Shown here: piece by piece, positions 43,658-53,710 of the stretch
Layout: each line of letters opens with the position of its first letter
How positions within the stretch are numbered: the first letter of the stretch is position 1
Source: Bosea sp. (in: a-proteobacteria)
GTDB taxonomy: Bacteria > Pseudomonadota > Alphaproteobacteria > Rhizobiales > Beijerinckiaceae
Direction of reading: 5' to 3'
DNA length: 64,000 bases
Assembly: GCA_023910605.1 (NCBI GenBank)
Contig: JAAVVV010000001.1
Location: 734,698 to 798,697 of the forward strand
Program-made: the position numbers and the translations under genes
The notes under the pieces: model-generated
Databases searched by the model: none
What the model saw: only the letters and a program-made list of their open reading frames with translations
Told to the model about the DNA's origin: nothing

Positions 43658-46600
43658 ATGCAGCGAGCTATTGGAGCGACCATCGAACCAGGAAGTTTCG
43701 TCGAGCTGAGGGGCCGTCCCTGGTTGGTCGAGGAAGTTCAAGGCGAACTGACCGATCTACAGACCCTCAATCTCTCCTGCATCGCTGATGACGCTCAGGG
43801 TGAGCGGCTTGAAATTCTCTGGGATGCTGAAATCGGTGCTGTCTTGCTCGATAAGGACGGATGGCAGCATGTCGGGGCCGGACTACCTGATCATGCAGAG
43901 GTGTTGGCCGCATATCTGCGGGCAATAAGATGGCGATCCGCCACCGCGGCTGATCGCGATCTGTTGCAAGCGCCGTTTCGTGCAGGCATTCGTCTGGATG
44001 CTTACCAGTTATTGCCACTACGCAAAGCATTGCGGCTTCCGCGCGTGAACCTTTTGATCGCGGATGATGTTGGCCTGGGCAAGACCGTTGAAGCAGGTTT
44101 GGTCGCACGAGAACTGCTGCTGCGCCGCCGGATCGATTTCATCGTTATTGCCGCCCCGCCGGCGATGACGATCCAGTGGAAGGACGAACTCGAAGCGAAG
44201 TTCGGCCTTTCGTTCGAAATCATTGATCGAGAGCGCATTGGTGAAATGCGGCGGCTGCGTGGCTATTCAGTCAATCCGTGGTCAACTGGTTCTCGGTTCA
44301 TTGTTTCCCACCGCTTGCTCACTGACGAGGTTTATGCCGCCGGTCTTCGCGATGCCCTTGGAGAATTCCGCGCGCGAGCGCTCTTCATCCTCGATGAGGC
44401 CCATCACGCCGCTCCTGCGGCCGGGATGCGTTATGCCATATCAAGCCAGTTGACGAAGGCGGTTCGCGAGCTTGGCGAGCGTTTTGAGCATCGGCTCTTC
44501 CTGACCGCTACTCCGCACAACGGGCATTCCAATAGCTTCTCGGCATTGCTCGAGATGCTTGACCCACAACGCTTCACCCGTGGCGTTGAAGTGCGGCCGA
44601 GGGACCTCGAGCCGGTCATGGTTCGACGCCTGAAGGCAGACCTGAGGCGCTTGGGTGAAGCGTTCCCCGAACGCATCATCGAAGCCATACGTATCGGCGG
44701 TTTGGCCGAAGACACACCCGAACTCGACTTGGCGCGCCAGCTAGCGGCCTATGGCGAGTTAAGAATGAAGCGCATCGCCAGCTTGCCAACGCAGAAAGCA
44801 GCGCTAGCCAAGCTTGCCTTTGTCGGGCTTCAACAGCGACTTCTGTCGTCGATCGCAGCCTTCACGCGAACCTTGAAAGTCCACCGGGCGACCCTGCTGC
44901 GTATGGTGGACGGGGAAGCAGCGGGCACTGTTGCAGCGGTGGCGCTGGCATTCGTCGCGCGGCCCTTAAACGAGGACAACACAGAACTGGGCCTGGATGA
45001 TGATCGTGCCGAGAAATCCATTGACGCTGAAGAGGACGCTACCGCTGAAGCTGCCTCGGCCCTGGGTGCCGCTGACGCCGCCCAAAGCGATTTGCGCGCC
45101 GAACTTGCGGCCGTCGACGCCATGCTGCCGATTGCGGAGCGAGCCGCAGCCCGGCCGGATGCCCGCGTGCGCTGGCTGACCGATTGGATCAAGGCCAATC
45201 TGCTGACAGGCCAGAGCTGGAACCGCCGGCGCCTTATCATCTTCACGGAATATGAAGACACGCGGCGCTGGCTGGAGAGACGGCTCCGTGAGGCCATCGA
45301 GGCCACAGAGCGCGCCGATGACCGAATTGGGATTTTCACCGGCGCGACAGGGTCAGATCGCCGTGAAGAGGTCAAGCGCGCCTTCAACACCGACCCCGAT
45401 GCCGAACCCCTGCGCATTCTGATTTGCACCGATGCCGCACGCGAAGGCATCAACCTTCAAGCCTATTGCTCTGACCTGATCCACTTCGATTTGCCCTGGA
45501 ACCCATCGCGGCTTGAGCAGCGGAACGGGCGTATCGATCGAAAACTCCAGCCAGCGCCGCAGGTCTTTTGCCGGTATTTCCTGTATGAGCAGCGAGAGGC
45601 CGACATCGTGCTTGAGGCGCTGGTTCGAAAAACCGAGACGATCCGCGAACAACTCGGCTCCGTCGGTCAGGTCATCGAGGACCGGATTACCAAGCGGCTT
45701 GCCGAAGGCGGCATCGCGCGCGGTCAAGGGGCCATCATTGCGCGTGCGATCCATGCGGAAAATGACGCCGAGCGCCTGCGGCGCGCCCGCGCCGAAATGG
45801 ATGATGATGAGCGTATCCGGCACGAGCGGTTGCTGAAGGAGCAAACCGATCTGCAAAGCGCGCTTGAACGATCGCGCGAACGAGTCGGTGTTGACCCCTC
45901 GGACCTGCAACGCGTGGCAGCCGCAGCGTTGTTGCGTGCCGGCTACGTCCTCGATGACGCGCGCGGGCCGTTGGCAGGCAAGGTGGAAACCTTCAAGCTC
46001 GATCCCGGCAATCCTGCCTTCACCAAGGATGCCGGGTGGGACGATGCCTTCGACGACCTGCGTGTTCGGCCGCGCAAGCGGGGCGAGCGACTTGCCGATT
46101 GGCGGCGCAATGCACCCATTCGCTCGATCGCCTTTCAGCCGCCTATCCTGAGCGACGGCCGCGACGCGTCCGACGTGGTGCAGGTGCACCTCGAGCACCG
46201 GTTAGTGCGGCGGCTCCTCTCGCGGTTCATCAGCCAAGGGTTCCAGTCCAAGTTGTCACGCCTCTCCGTGATCTACGGTCCGGGAGCCCAGCCGCGTGTG
46301 GTGTTGATGGGGCGGCTTGCGGTGTTCGGCGCTGGCGCGGCCCGTCTGCACGAGGAAATCATCCCGATCACGGCGATCTGGTCGGAATCAGAGCGTGATC
46401 GCAAGCCCCTTCGGCCGTTAGGTGAAAGCGGCGAGGAGAAGACGCTCAATCAGCTCGAGGAGGCCTTGCGCGATGCTCGCGAGGCGCCGGGGGTGACAGT
46501 TGCCCGAATTCAGGCGCTGATCGAGAAGGACATAGAGGATCTGGTCCCGACTCTGGAGAAGATGGCGGCCGAGCGATTGACCGCCGTAACGGCTCAATTG

Positions 46601-46888
46601 AAGAAGCGCGGCGAGGAGGAGGCGCGCTCGCTGTCCGACTTGCTCGACCAGCAGCGCTCGCGCATCGCCAAGTCGGCCAAGGACTTCGACCCCAATCAGC
46701 TCACGCTCGATCTCGTTCCGGAAGAGCGGCGCGAACGCGAAGCTGACCGGCGCCATTGGGAAGGCCGACTGACACGCCTCGAACGAGAGTTGCGCGACGA
46801 ACCGGAACGCTTGCGCAGTTCCTATGAGGTCAGGGCGCATCGCCTGGAACCGGTCGGCATGGTCTATCTCTGGCCGGTTTCGGGGTGA
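43658..46888 (+). CDS. drmD: DISARM SNF2-type helicase DrmD
   Basis: A 1076-residue SNF2-family helicase, the marker of class 1 DISARM. Motif I is DVGLGKTVEAG (about residues 134-144), motif II is LDEAHH (about 245), motif III is LTATPHNGHSNSF, and the C-terminal helicase motifs include ICTDAAREGINLQ (about 590) and EQRNGRIDRKLQP (about 622). The long C-terminal region is coiled-coil-rich. Start ATG is 5 nt after the previous stop. GTGA overlap with drmMI shows coupling. Intact. Confidence 0.9.
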   Translation: MQRAIGATIEPGSFVELRGRPWLVEEVQGELTDLQTLNLSCIADDAQGERLEILWDAEIGAVLLDKDGWQHVGAGLPDHAEVLAAYLRAIRWRSATAADRDLLQAPFRAGIRLDAYQLLPLRKALRLPRVNLLIADDVGLGKTVEAGLVARELLLRRRIDFIVIAAPPAMTIQWKDELEAKFGLSFEIIDRERIGEMRRLRGYSVNPWSTGSRFIVSHRLLTDEVYAAGLRDALGEFRARALFILDEAHHAAPAAGMRYAISSQLTKAVRELGERFEHRLFLTATPHNGHSNSFSALLEMLDPQRFTRGVEVRPRDLEPVMVRRLKADLRRLGEAFPERIIEAIRIGGLAEDTPELDLARQLAAYGELRMKRIASLPTQKAALAKLAFVGLQQRLLSSIAAFTRTLKVHRATLLRMVDGEAAGTVAAVALAFVARPLNEDNTELGLDDDRAEKSIDAEEDATAEAASALGAADAAQSDLRAELAAVDAMLPIAERAAARPDARVRWLTDWIKANLLTGQSWNRRRLIIFTEYEDTRRWLERRLREAIEATERADDRIGIFTGATGSDRREEVKRAFNTDPDAEPLRILICTDAAREGINLQAYCSDLIHFDLPWNPSRLEQRNGRIDRKLQPAPQVFCRYFLYEQREADIVLEALVRKTETIREQLGSVGQVIEDRITKRLAEGGIARGQGAIIARAIHAENDAERLRRARAEMDDDERIRHERLLKEQTDLQSALERSRERVGVDPSDLQRVAAAALLRAGYVLDDARGPLAGKVETFKLDPGNPAFTKDAGWDDAFDDLRVRPRKRGERLADWRRNAPIRSIAFQPPILSDGRDASDVVQVHLEHRLVRRLLSRFISQGFQSKLSRLSVIYGPGAQPRVVLMGRLAVFGAGAARLHEEIIPITAIWSESERDRKPLRPLGESGEEKTLNQLEEALRDAREAPGVTVARIQALIEKDIEDLVPTLEKMAAERLTAVTAQLKKRGEEEARSLSDLLDQQRSRIAKSAKDFDPNQLTLDLVPEERREREADRRHWEGRLTRLERELRDEPERLRSSYEVRAHRLEPVGMVYLWPVSG

Positions 46889-49800
46889 GCGCGATGGCAT
46901 TCGACATCAATCGCGATCCGGACCTCGAGTGGCTCGACCATGTCCCGCCTGTCGGGCTTGTCGTGGCGCCCACGCTGCTCAAGGAACTTGGCCTGATCCC
47001 GTCCCGGCAATCGGCGATCGAGACAGGCGAGGTTGCCGAGATCATCGGCGATGATCTGGCGACGCACGCCTTGTCCGATCCCTGGGCCTTTGTCGAAAAG
47101 GTGCTTGGCTGGGAAGCGCGCCACGTTGCAGGTAGCCCCGGCGGTCCGCCGATCCCGGATGAACTGCTTGTGGCCTTGCCGGAACACGGCACCACGCTCG
47201 CGCCGACTTGGGCGGTCGCCGAGCTTGGCGAGGGCGAGCGCCGGTGGCAGCTTCTGGTGCGCATTGAAGCACGCGGCGTCGATCCCGATGGCCGCAATGC
47301 GCTCGATGGCTGGGAGGCCACGCCTCACCAGCGTTTCGAACGGCTGTTGCGCGATACCGGCGTCTTTGCCGGGCTGCTGATTTCCGAGCGCGAGGAGCGC
47401 AAGGACGGCCAGGTTCGCACCTATCCCGAATTCCGCCTGATCTATGCTCCGCGTGGCGAAACCTCGGGCCATCAGAGTTTCCCGATCCGGCCGATGGCTC
47501 TGGTTTCCGGCCGACCGATGCTCGGCGGGTTGAAGCTGCTGCTAGACAGCGTTCGTCTGTTCACAGCAGGCGATGACCGGCGCTTGCCGGCCTTGTTGAA
47601 ACGCAGCCGGGATGCTCAGGCGCTTGTCTCGACGGCGCTGGCCGAGCAGGTCCTCGGCGCGCTGCATGAACTGCTCCGCGGTCTCGATGCCGCCGAACCG
47701 TCGCTGGTGCGGGAGCTCAGCACCACCCGCCCGGAACATCTCTACGAGGGCCTTCTCACAGTCCTGATGCGCCTGGTCTTCGTGCTCTACGCCGAGGATC
47801 GCGATCTCTTGCCCTCGCTGTCGGGCGCGCGGGCGCGGGAGGTTTACGAGACCAGCTATTCCGTGCGCGGGCTCTACGCGAAGCTCACCGAGGATGCGAC
47901 GCTCAACCCCGATACGATGGACGAGCGGCGCGGCGGCTGGGGTGGGCTGCTCGCCTTGTTCCGCATGATCCACAAGGGCCACCGCACCGGCTTCGTCCAG
48001 GCGCGCGGCGGAAAGCTGTTCGATCCCGACGAATTCCCCTTCCTCGAGGGCCGCGCCGCAAAGGACGACGCACCGCGCATCCTGCATGTTTCCGATGGCT
48101 GCCTGCTGCGCATTCTCGAAGGGCTGATGACCATCAAGCTGCGCGGGGCTAACCGCGAACGGCTGAGCTACCGGACGCTCGATGTCGAACAGATCGGCTC
48201 GGTCTATGAAACCGTGATGGGCTTCACGGTCGAGGCCGCCACCTCCCGCGTGCTGGCCATCAAGGCGGGCAAGAACAACAAGACGCCGGTGTTTGTCGCG
48301 CTCGATGATCTGCTGGCAAAAAAGGGCAAGGACCGGATCAAGTCGCTGAAGGAGGATTCCGGTCGGACGCTCACGGCGGCGCAGGCGAAGCCGATCGAAG
48401 AGGCGAGAACCGTCGAGGATCTCAGCGTCGCGCTCGACAACATTGTCGATGAACGCGGCTCACCCAAGAAGCGCATTGCACCGGTCGGAACGCCGATCCT
48501 GCAGCCGACCGGCGAGCGACGGCGCACCGGCAGCCACTACACGCCCCGCTCCTTGACGGCCCCGATCGTCAAGTATGCGCTCGAGCCGGCCTTCGCGCGG
48601 CTCGGCCCGGATGCGACGCCGGAGCAGGTGCTGGAACTGAAGGTCTGCGATCCGGCCATGGGATCGGGCGCGTTTCTGGTCGAGGCTTGCCGCGCGCTTG
48701 GCGAGCGTCTGGTCGCCGCCTGGGCGCGCTGGCCTTCCAGTCGGCCGAAGATTCCAGCTGATGAGGATGAGGAACTGCATGCCCGGCGTCTGGTAGCCCA
48801 GCGCTGCCTCTATGGCGTGGACAAGAACCCGCGCGCGGTCGATCTGGCGCGGCTGTCGCTATGGCTGGCCACGCTGGCGCGCGACCATGAATTCACCTTC
48901 CTCGATCATGCCTTGAAATGCGGCGACAGCCTGGTGGGGCTGACGAAAGATCAGATTTCTGCCACGCATTGGGACGAGTCTAAGCTGCCGACCTTTGTAG
49001 GGAAGCTGGTCAGCGATCATCTACGCGAAGCCGAGGCTGGGCGTGCCCGCATTCGCAATGCCGATGATTCTGCGACCGAAGCCGAATTGAGACCGCAGTT
49101 GCGTGCCGTGGATACGCGACTAGATGTAGCTAGGCGCATTGGCGATGGAATCGTCGCGGCATTCTTCATCGGTGCCAAGCCGAAGAAGCGCATCGAGAAG
49201 TTGGTTGAGTTTCAGAAAGCCGTTCAAAGCAATTTGGGATCGGCGCGGTGGATTGAGGCCGCAGAGGTATTTTCGGTCTCCCTGCGCGCGGGCGAGCACG
49301 GCATCACGCCGTTTCATTGGCAGGTTGAGTTTCCGGAGGTGTTCGCGCGCGAAAATGGCGGGTTCGACGCCATCGTCGGCAATCCGCCTTTCGCAGGCAA
49401 GAACACGATTATCGCCGGGAGCGCGAAGAACTACCTCCCGTGGCTGCAAACCCTGCATGACGGCGCGCATGGAAATGCTGATCTTGTGGCCCACTTCTTC
49501 CGCCGCGCCTTCGGCCTGTTGCGGCAAGGCGGCGTGTTCGGTTTGATCGCCACCAACACCATCGGCCAGGGCGATACGCGCGCGTCGGGTCTCACGAAGA
49601 TTATCGCCGATGGCGGCGCGATCTCGCGCGCCACGCGGCGGCTGAAATGGCCGGGCGAAGCGGCGGTGGTGGTTTCTGTTGTTCATATTGTAAAGGGTGA
49701 AGCAGCCTCGCCTGTACTCGATACGAAGGCGGTTCGCCGCATCTCGGCCTATCTGGTCGAGGGCGATCTCGATACCTCGCCGGTTGCACTGGCGGCCAAT

Positions 49801-50931
49801 TCTAGAAAGGCTTTCCAAGGCTCCATCGTGCTCGGCATGGGCTTCACGTTTGATGATGTTGCTGCCGTGAAGGGTGAGGCTGAGAGCCTTGAGACGATGC
49901 AGATCTTGATCGTCAACGACCCGAAGAATGCAGAGCGGATTTTTCCATTTATTGGCGGGGAGGAAATCAACACAAACCCCCGTCATGCATTTCAACGATC
50001 CGTTATCGACTTCGCCGATTTTCCTCTAAAGCGTGAGGACTTAGGGGAGTCTTGGGTTTCGATGAACCATGGCGAACGTGACGAAGCTCTGCGCCGGGGC
50101 ATCGTTCCTTCCGACTACCCGGGACCTGTGGCAGATGATTGGCCTGATTTGCTGGAGATAGTCGAACAACGCGTGAAGCCAAAACGCTTGGCTCAAAATG
50201 ACAAGATCGGCCAAACGATCTGGTGGCGCTTCTTGAGAAGACGTGATCGCTTATACAGAAGCGCTGAAAAAAATGAGCACGTCTTGGCGCTCAGTCGCGT
50301 GTCAAGTCAACTTGGTATAACTCGATTGCCGAGCAATATGGTGTATTCTCTGGATTGCATAGTTTTCCCGTTTCCTAATTTTGGTCCACTTGCAACGCTC
50401 CAAACACGAACACACGAGACTTGGGCGCGCTACTTTTCAAGCACACTCGAAGATCGGTTGCGTTATGCGGCAACCGACTGCTTTCGTACCTTCCCATTCC
50501 CCGCCAATTTCGAAGCCGATCCGGCCCTTGAAGCGGTAGGCGAAGCCTATCACAGCTTCCGCGCCAAACTGATGATCGCCCGGAATGAGGGCCTGACCAA
50601 GACCTACAACCGCTTCCATGCGCGTGGCGAAAACGGCGCCGACATCGCTCGCCTGCGCGCACTCCATCACGAGATGGATTTCGCCGTTCTGCGCGCCTAT
50701 GGCTGGGACGATCTGGCAACCCAAGCCGCGCCTGAGTTCATCGAGCAGGAAGCAGACGAGGGCAAGACACCCAAGACCCGCCTCGACTGGCCATCCGACT
50801 TCAAGGACGAAGTCCTCGCCCGCCTCCTCGCCCTCAACGCCACCCGCGCCGCCGAAGAACGCGCCGCCGGGCTGGTGGCGACGGTTGAAGGGGATGATGA
50901 GGAGACAGAAACCGAGGGAGAAATTGAATGA
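46885..50931 (+). CDS. drmMI: DISARM adenine-N6 DNA methyltransferase DrmMI
   Basis: A 1348-residue PglX-like/Eco57I-like adenine methyltransferase that would mark host DNA in class 1 DISARM. The SAM-binding motif is CDPAMGSGAFLVEACRAL (about residue 588) and the catalytic motif is GNPPFAGKN (about 832). The large N-terminal region is conserved in PglX/DrmMI and the C-terminus probably recognises the target. The GTG at 46885 overlaps the drmD stop; an ATG three codons later is equivalent. PglX of BREX is the close alternative, but the gene neighbours are DISARM. Confidence 0.9.
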   Translation: MSAMAFDINRDPDLEWLDHVPPVGLVVAPTLLKELGLIPSRQSAIETGEVAEIIGDDLATHALSDPWAFVEKVLGWEARHVAGSPGGPPIPDELLVALPEHGTTLAPTWAVAELGEGERRWQLLVRIEARGVDPDGRNALDGWEATPHQRFERLLRDTGVFAGLLISEREERKDGQVRTYPEFRLIYAPRGETSGHQSFPIRPMALVSGRPMLGGLKLLLDSVRLFTAGDDRRLPALLKRSRDAQALVSTALAEQVLGALHELLRGLDAAEPSLVRELSTTRPEHLYEGLLTVLMRLVFVLYAEDRDLLPSLSGARAREVYETSYSVRGLYAKLTEDATLNPDTMDERRGGWGGLLALFRMIHKGHRTGFVQARGGKLFDPDEFPFLEGRAAKDDAPRILHVSDGCLLRILEGLMTIKLRGANRERLSYRTLDVEQIGSVYETVMGFTVEAATSRVLAIKAGKNNKTPVFVALDDLLAKKGKDRIKSLKEDSGRTLTAAQAKPIEEARTVEDLSVALDNIVDERGSPKKRIAPVGTPILQPTGERRRTGSHYTPRSLTAPIVKYALEPAFARLGPDATPEQVLELKVCDPAMGSGAFLVEACRALGERLVAAWARWPSSRPKIPADEDEELHARRLVAQRCLYGVDKNPRAVDLARLSLWLATLARDHEFTFLDHALKCGDSLVGLTKDQISATHWDESKLPTFVGKLVSDHLREAEAGRARIRNADDSATEAELRPQLRAVDTRLDVARRIGDGIVAAFFIGAKPKKRIEKLVEFQKAVQSNLGSARWIEAAEVFSVSLRAGEHGITPFHWQVEFPEVFARENGGFDAIVGNPPFAGKNTIIAGSAKNYLPWLQTLHDGAHGNADLVAHFFRRAFGLLRQGGVFGLIATNTIGQGDTRASGLTKIIADGGAISRATRRLKWPGEAAVVVSVVHIVKGEAASPVLDTKAVRRISAYLVEGDLDTSPVALAANSRKAFQGSIVLGMGFTFDDVAAVKGEAESLETMQILIVNDPKNAERIFPFIGGEEINTNPRHAFQRSVIDFADFPLKREDLGESWVSMNHGERDEALRRGIVPSDYPGPVADDWPDLLEIVEQRVKPKRLAQNDKIGQTIWWRFLRRRDRLYRSAEKNEHVLALSRVSSQLGITRLPSNMVYSLDCIVFPFPNFGPLATLQTRTHETWARYFSSTLEDRLRYAATDCFRTFPFPANFEADPALEAVGEAYHSFRAKLMIARNEGLTKTYNRFHARGENGADIARLRALHHEMDFAVLRAYGWDDLATQAAPEFIEQEADEGKTPKTRLDWPSDFKDEVLARLLALNATRAAEERAAGLVATVEGDDEETETEGEIE

Positions 50932-51341
50932 TTATCGTTTTGATAAACTGGCGTGTAATTCCTGAGAAAGTGCCGGAATTCTTGGAGTTCTGGCGTTCGA
51001 CGTTGAAGCTTGAAAATGCAACGGGCCTCGTTGGAGAGTTCCTGAGTAAGGTAGAGGGAACGGACTTCTATAAGAAGGTCACATGGCAGATCGAGCCAAG
51101 CCAGAATGAGGGAGACAAGTCCTTCTGGAAATCAGAGAGCTGTGTTTCCTTCGTGAACGTCGGGATTTGGGAAACTCTTGCGGATTTTGATGCTGCAGTT
51201 GGTCCGAAGATGAATCTCGATCCGCAGTTCATGAATGAATATGAGGCCGCCCCGCGCCGTCGGGCTGTTCTCAGTCCCGAGGCTTGGAGAGTAGGTGCAA
51301 GCCATCTTCCGAGGGTGTCTTCAGACGGGGTCTCTGCGTGA
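50928..51341 (+). CDS. Small protein of unknown function in DISARM operon
   Basis: A 137-residue protein, start overlapping the drmMI stop by 4 bp (ATGA). The first 90 residues (MIIVLINWRVIPEKVPEFLE, then VSFVNVGIWETLADFDAAVG) have the strand-helix pattern of ferredoxin-like/antibiotic-monooxygenase-type folds. No catalytic assignment is possible. The tight coupling suggests a function linked to the methyltransferase or to the accessory genes that follow. Confidence 0.65.
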   Translation: MIIVLINWRVIPEKVPEFLEFWRSTLKLENATGLVGEFLSKVEGTDFYKKVTWQIEPSQNEGDKSFWKSESCVSFVNVGIWETLADFDAAVGPKMNLDPQFMNEYEAAPRRRAVLSPEAWRVGASHLPRVSSDGVSA

Positions 51342-51359
51342 GTTTTGAAGGGTTGGGCC

Positions 51360-52016
51360 ATGGGTGGGATTACTGACAAACACGTTGAATGGGCGATCGT
51401 GAACCGTTTGAAAGCGATGCTCGATGAGCCGCCGCAAACTTCGTTCAACGTTACACAGACATTTGCACTGTTCAGCAGCGTCCTGTTGTGGAGCAAGAAT
51501 CGTGCATGGGTGGCCGGCAGGCAGCCAGTACTGGGGCCGGACGCGGATGAAGACGACAATCGGGCACATAAGGCGCGCAAGGCACTCGGCCGAGCCCTGA
51601 TCACTGCTGAACCATGGCGGTTGTCGACAATCGATCCGCAAATCGCCGTCCTCGGTGGCGAACCGGAGCAAGTGCCTCGCGGAGCCAGGATCAATTCCGA
51701 CTTTGAGAACATGAGTGCGGAGGCGTTCTTCGAATGGCTCCGCAACGCGGTTGCTCACGGGGATGCGCGCACCATCCGGCCAATTCATAAGGTCTCCCGT
51801 CGCACCGGCATGCCTCTTCTGGCAGGGTTTCGATTCAGGTTCGAGGAGCGTTACGGCTCTGCTCGGAAACTGGAGCTTGCCCTCTATCACGATGACATGC
51901 GGCGACTTGGGAGCGAGCTTGCAGACCTTTTCTGTCAGTCTCTGAGTGGCGGTAACCGGTACTTTGAGGACGAAGCGGGAACGGCCCGGCTCCAGGAGGC
52001 CGCGTCGGCAGCGTAG
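51360..52016 (+). CDS. HEPN-like protein in DISARM operon
   Basis: A 218-residue mainly helical protein. The segment AFFEWLRNAVAHGDAR (R128 to H133) matches the R-x4-H motif of HEPN ribonuclease-like domains, with the RNAxAHG wording seen in the pEK499-type group. HEPN proteins in defence islands often cut RNA or tRNA. The ATG at 51360 is preferred over an in-frame TTG at 51345. It begins 18 bp after the preceding gene. Activity is inferred from the motif only. Confidence 0.65.
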   Translation: MGGITDKHVEWAIVNRLKAMLDEPPQTSFNVTQTFALFSSVLLWSKNRAWVAGRQPVLGPDADEDDNRAHKARKALGRALITAEPWRLSTIDPQIAVLGGEPEQVPRGARINSDFENMSAEAFFEWLRNAVAHGDARTIRPIHKVSRRTGMPLLAGFRFRFEERYGSARKLELALYHDDMRRLGSELADLFCQSLSGGNRYFEDEAGTARLQEAASAA

Positions 52017-52081
52017 AACCTTTCGCAAGATTTTCTTGCAAATATCCAATCGCAAGATTATATCGGCGTCCGGAGGTTCCC

Positions 52082-53188
52082 ATGTCGGCCAGTTTCATCG
52101 GACCGCGGATCAAGGCGCTGCGCGAAGAGCGAAAGCTCAGCCAGGACGATCTCGCGCGCCTGTTCGGCTTCAAGGACCGCCAGACGGTTTCGGCCATCGA
52201 GACCGGCGAACGCCGCGTCACCGCCGAGGAGCTGGTGATCGCGGTCGAGAAGCTCGGCGCGTCACTAGACTATTTCACCGATCCCTTCCTGCTGGTGGGC
52301 GAAGGCCGATTTTCATGGCGGCAGACCAACGTCGGGCCTCAGCGCCTCAGCGCCTATGAGCGCAACGCCGGGCGCTGGATCGCGGCGTTCCGCTCCATCG
52401 CCCCGCAGGTGGGCCGCGCCTCGCCGCTGCTGCGCCGTGCGCTTGGCCTGCACAAGGGCTCTCGCTTCGAGGACGCGATGGAGGCGGGCGAGCGCTTCGT
52501 TGCAGAATTCAAGCTCGGCGATGTGCCCGCCGCGCGCCTCGCCGACATGATGGAGCGCGAGCTTGGCATCCTCGTCTTGCACGTCGATGCCTTCGACGGG
52601 ATTTCCGGCGCGGCCTGCCGCTTGCCGGAACTCGATGTGGTGCTGATCAATCGCCACGAGGTGATCGGTCGCCGTCACTTCGACCTGGCGCATGAGCTGT
52701 TCCATATCCTCACTTGGGATGCGATGCCGCCCGAACATTCGGAAGAGGCGCGCGAGACCGGCGGCAATCGCGTCGAGCAGCTGGCGAACAACTTCGCCTC
52801 GGCTGTGTTGATGCCCGTCGCCGTTCTGGACCGTTTTGGCGATTGGGCCGCGATTCCGGAAGGCGAGCTTCCGGCCCGGCTGAACGCGGCAGCCGCTGCG
52901 CTGCTAGTGACAGCTTCCGCACTGAAGTGGCGTCTCGTGGCGCTCGACCGCCTGAAGCCGGCAGCGGCGCGCGCGGTGCCCGACGCGACATTGCGAAACA
53001 ATGGGCGTGATGCGGCGCAAGCGGTGACGCCGCCGCTATTCTCGAAACCGTTCATGGAAGTAATCGCGCTCGCAGTCGATCAGGGCCGCGTTTCGGCAAG
53101 GCGAGCAGCGGGTCTGGTCGATCTCACGGTGGATGACCTTGGCGACCTCTTTGCAACGCACGGGGTTCCTTCCCCGCTCGAATTGTGA
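52082..53188 (+). CDS. XRE helix-turn-helix protein with ImmA/IrrE metallopeptidase domain
   Basis: A 368-residue two-domain protein: an N-terminal XRE helix-turn-helix (residues 7-65, IKALREERKLSQDDLARLFG) and a COG2856/DUF955 zinc peptidase domain with H204-E-x-x-H208 in HFDLAHELFHIL. Proteins of this type regulate phage or defence genes by DNA binding and proteolysis, and are often paired with a PIN-like protein as here. The upstream 65-bp A/T-richer gap may hold its own promoter. Confidence 0.87.
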   Translation: MSASFIGPRIKALREERKLSQDDLARLFGFKDRQTVSAIETGERRVTAEELVIAVEKLGASLDYFTDPFLLVGEGRFSWRQTNVGPQRLSAYERNAGRWIAAFRSIAPQVGRASPLLRRALGLHKGSRFEDAMEAGERFVAEFKLGDVPAARLADMMERELGILVLHVDAFDGISGAACRLPELDVVLINRHEVIGRRHFDLAHELFHILTWDAMPPEHSEEARETGGNRVEQLANNFASAVLMPVAVLDRFGDWAAIPEGELPARLNAAAAALLVTASALKWRLVALDRLKPAAARAVPDATLRNNGRDAAQAVTPPLFSKPFMEVIALAVDQGRVSARRAAGLVDLTVDDLGDLFATHGVPSPLEL

Positions 53189-53194
53189 GGGGAT

Positions 53195-53710
53195 ATGGCG
53201 CGCCATCGCGGCCCTGTTCTGGTCGATACCAACGCCATGCTGGAAAGTTTCCGGGTGGGATCGTGGCGTGCGCTCAGCGGAGGCTATGCCGTGGAGACCG
53301 TTGAGGATTGCATCATCGAGACGCAGACCGGCTATCAGCGCCGCAGCCCTGAAATGCAGATCGATGCCGCGGAGCTTCGGGCAAGCCTCAAGGCGATCCA
53401 TCCGGTGATCGACGCCCAGCGTGCCGTCGTCGCGGTGCGTGCGACTGATATCGCGCTGGACGTGGGCGAGCGATCCCTGTGGGCGCATGCGCTCACGCGC
53501 AGCGATGCGTGGGTTCTGTGCGGCCCGGACAAGGCCAGCATGCGCTTCGGCGTGCGGCTGGGATTGAAGGATAGGCTGATAGCGTTGGAAACCTTGCTGT
53601 CGGACGCCGGCCATCGCCCGAAGGAGGCTCTCAAGCCCGCCTACACCGCCAAATGGCTTGATAAGCTGCTGGGCGAACTTTTCATGTCGGAAGGATTTGG
53701 GCGGTCATGA
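53195..53710 (+). CDS. PIN-like domain protein paired with the XRE-ImmA protein
   Basis: A 171-residue protein with PIN-type acidic positions: D11 in PVLVDTNAML, a central Glu (VETVEDCIIETQTG), D-V-G-E-R-S-L-W (about 91-98) and the distal CGPDKASMR and KDRLIALE segments. It starts 6 bp after the XRE-ImmA gene and its stop overlaps the drmA ATG by 4 bp. The pair resembles ImmA/PIN toxin-antitoxin-like modules; DUF4411 is a known example of such a partner. Confidence 0.65.
   Translation: MARHRGPVLVDTNAMLESFRVGSWRALSGGYAVETVEDCIIETQTGYQRRSPEMQIDAAELRASLKAIHPVIDAQRAVVAVRATDIALDVGERSLWAHALTRSDAWVLCGPDKASMRFGVRLGLKDRLIALETLLSDAGHRPKEALKPAYTAKWLDKLLGELFMSEGFGRS

Noticed and set aside
46885..50931. 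BREX pglX instead of DISARM methyltransferase
   Set aside because: The protein alone is PglX-like, but drmD, drmA and drmB surround it and no brxA, brxB, brxC, brxL or pglZ gene is present.
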